Under the pieces are notes generated by a model. That model saw only the letters and a program-made list of their open reading frames with translations. It did not search any database and had not been told where the DNA came from. From NCBI GenBank assembly GCA_964342835.1, contig CAYFGJ010000045.1, positions 1 through 8,544 on the forward strand: a DNA stretch of 8,544 nt, in the 5' to 3' direction. Numbering within the stretch: the first letter of the stretch is position 1; every line of letters begins with the position of its first letter. Below are positions 7,442 through 8,544 of the stretch, piece by piece. This stretch comes from GCA-2716945 sp964342835. Lineage in GTDB: Bacteria > Pseudomonadota > Gammaproteobacteria > GCA-002705445 > GCA-002716945. The translations under genes and the position numbers were made by a program.

Positions 7442-8197
7442 TTATCTATCATCAAGATTTAAATATAATAATCTTGCTTCATGTTTATCTTTTTCTGTTC
7501 CTGAATCAACGATCTTAATTAGAAGTTCTTTTGCCTTACCAATATCTTTGCCTTCTATTAACGCTCTGGCTAAATCAATTTGTGAAATATTTTCATCAGA
7601 CATTATTTCGTCTGTACTTAGTGCATCTTCTTTTGTAAGAACAGATTTAGAAACTTTTTTTCTAGCAATTTTTTTCTTAGAAACTTTTTTCTTTTTAGTT
7701 GTTTTTTTAATAACATCCAAATTTTCATCTTCCACATCAACTCTTCTTATTTTTTTTACTCTTATTGGTGTAGCTTGATTTTCAAGATTTGTTTTTTTCG
7801 TTAATTTTTCCAATAACTCTCTAATTAATGTAGCTTGTTCAACTAATTTTGGTGTATTTTGATCGGTTTGGTTTTCATTTTTTGAATAGTCAAGCTCAGC
7901 TTTCAAGTGTTTTATTTTTCTATTGAGTTGTATGATTGAATTGCTAAAATAACGGAATTTTTCACTAAAATATGATACTAAGAACAATAAGAATAATACA
8001 ATTAGCACATTTTGAGTATTTAATTCTATACTTGGTATGCGCATCGGTGGAATAGATGGCATTTTAGATGCTAATGATATAAAAATTTGTTTAGTTATAA
8101 GTAGTGCTTGTGGCGTAACTGGTGCTATAAATCTAAAATATTCTAACACTAAAACTACTATTATAATATATATAATCAGTTTAAATAATTTTGTCAT
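7442..8197 (-). CDS. Short FimV-like membrane protein
   Basis: This 251-residue protein shows a positively charged N-terminus and a first membrane segment (about 7-19), a proline-containing loop (21-62, PSIPPMRIPSIEL), a second membrane segment (63-77), a possible coiled coil (about 83-106), a charged lysine-rich linker (about 145-185), and a C-terminal helical-hairpin domain (about 204-246) reading IDLARALIEGKDIGKAKELL. That last part resembles the conserved FimV C-terminal domain (pattern DLARAYIEMGD..GAREILEEV..EG), and the locus between asd and truA is where fimV sits in Pseudomonas and many betaproteobacteria. FimV there is a 600-900-residue polar protein with a periplasmic LysM domain, acting in type IV pilus assembly and cAMP control. 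No LysM is visible here. If the N-terminus faces the cytoplasm, the C-terminal domain would too, as in FimV. Function here is unknown. It has the clearest ribosome-binding site of the window. Confidence 0.72.
   Translation of the reverse strand: MTKLFKLIIYIIIVVLVLEYFRFIAPVTPQALLITKQIFISLASKMPSIPPMRIPSIELNTQNVLIVLFLLFLVSYFSEKFRYFSNSIIQLNRKIKHLKAELDYSKNENQTDQNTPKLVEQATLIRELLEKLTKKTNLENQATPIRVKKIRRVDVEDENLDVIKKTTKKKKVSKKKIARKKVSKSVLTKEDALSTDEIMSDENISQIDLARALIEGKDIGKAKELLIKIVDSGTEKDKHEARLLYLNLDDR
7647..7690 (-). repeat. Two copies of a 14-base direct repeat, 30 bases apart, in the lysine-rich linker
   Basis: The plus-strand sequence ttagaaactttttt occurs at 7647-7660 and again at 7677-7690. In the protein this gives KKVSK twice with a ten-residue period (residues 170-174 and 180-184) in a lysine-rich linker. 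It may be a small in-frame duplication or simply convergent lysine-rich composition; only two copies are present. Confidence 0.5.
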
Positions 8198-8544
8198 TAC
8201 GCTTCCTCAATAAGTTTTTCTGCAATCTGTATACTGTTCAATGCAGCACCCTTTCTAACATTATCAGCAACTACCCAAATATTCAAAACATTATTATTAG
8301 TTAAGCTTTTTCTGATCCTTCCCACATAGACATTGTCAGTTCCATTGCCTTCAATTTTTGCAGTTGGAAAGACAATATTATTAACATCATCCATCAAAGT
8401 TATAGATTCACAATTATTATAATCATTTATAATATCTTCAACATTTATCTCTTTTACTGTTTCAATTGTAATTGATTCAGAGTGACCAATTATTACTGGA
8501 ACACGTACAGCAGTAGGATTTATGTTTATTTTTTCACTTAATAT
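8197..8544 (-). CDS. asd: Aspartate-semialdehyde dehydrogenase, C-terminal part (cut by window edge)
   Basis: Asd reduces aspartyl phosphate to aspartate semialdehyde, the branch point to lysine/diaminopimelate, threonine and methionine. The frame stays open to the right edge, giving 115 residues, about the last third of a roughly 340-residue enzyme. It opens ILSEKININPTAVRVPV and then has IGHSESITIE, with the active-site histidine of the family, and ends with DNVYVGRIRKSL and WVVADNVRKGAALNSIQIAE, a signature of the Asd C-terminus. The related Usg-type paralogue, which lacks catalytic residues, is less likely because GHS and the VADNVRKGAALN tail are canonical, but the catalytic cysteine is outside the window. 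A TTG at 8395-8397 is an internal codon, not a start. The TAA stop overlaps the next ATG as TAATG. Confidence 0.93.
   Translation of the reverse strand: MLSEKININPTAVRVPVIIGHSESITIETVKEINVEDIINDYNNCESITLMDDVNNIVFPTAKIEGNGTDNVYVGRIRKSLTNNNVLNIWVVADNVRKGAALNSIQIAEKLIEEA
8202..8208 (-). promoter_or_regulatory. Ribosome-binding site of the FimV-like gene
   Basis: The coding strand reads GAGGAAG here, with 7 bases between GAGG and the ATG at 8197. It lies inside the last codons of asd. It is the only convincing Shine-Dalgarno sequence at any start in the window and supports the ATG at 8197. Confidence 0.7.

Noticed and set aside
7422..7455. Possible promoter for truA on the coding strand: TTGATG at 7450-7455, then TATACA at 7428-7433 with a 16-base spacer; or TATACT at 7422-7427 giving a near-leaderless transcript
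   Set aside because: Matches are partial and such hexamers are expected by chance in DNA this AT-rich; the -35 match lies in the coding end of the upstream gene.
7350..7778. Plus-strand open frame of 142 codons across truA and the FimV-like gene
   Set aside because: It is antisense to two genes; its hydrophobic, Ser/Phe-rich content is the complement of lysine-rich A runs on the coding strand.
8197..8397. Separate small gene starting at TTG 8397
   Set aside because: The frame continues upstream without a stop to the window edge with Asd motifs, so TTG is an internal leucine codon.
1..8544. Novel defence, mobile or CRISPR-type system
   Set aside because: Every gene except part of the FimV-like protein matches a housekeeping family in a conserved order, and no repeats, integrases or foreign-looking segments are seen.

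Overview
This 8.5-kb window is very AT-rich. It carries eleven protein-coding genes, all read from the minus strand, so transcription runs from the right end of the window to the left. Nine genes are complete. asd is cut at the right edge and purF at the left edge. No RNA gene, insertion sequence, CRISPR array or sizeable intergenic region is visible. The largest gap is 27 bases and most gene junctions touch or overlap.

In transcription order the genes are asd (aspartate-semialdehyde dehydrogenase, C-terminal third), a short FimV-like membrane protein, truA, trpF, trpB, trpA, accD, folC, a SPOR-domain (DedD-like) protein, cvpA, and purF (N-terminal 290 residues). This is a well-known conserved neighbourhood of beta- and gammaproteobacteria. 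The AccD N-terminus (the stretch around VPEGLWHKC and CPKCNHH) looks more gammaproteobacterial to me, but this is recall rather than a search. The low GC, A-rich coding strands, lysine/isoleucine/asparagine-rich proteins and near-zero spacing suggest a streamlined free-living lineage or a host-associated bacterium with a reduced genome. I cannot name the genus.

The genes serve several pathways: Asp-family amino acids (asd), tRNA pseudouridylation (truA), the last steps of tryptophan synthesis (trpF, trpB, trpA), fatty-acid synthesis (accD), folate polyglutamylation (folC), envelope and septal functions (the FimV-like and SPOR proteins), and purine synthesis (cvpA, purF). They most likely form one long transcript with coupled translation (TAATG and ATGA overlaps). 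All visible catalytic motifs are intact and I see no pseudogene.

I did not find an undescribed system. The most unusual points are the strongly shortened FimV-like protein, which keeps the C-terminal FimV motif but has lost room for the usual LysM and long acidic region, and a run of seven A in the trpF/trpB overlap, where loss of one A would join the two reading frames.
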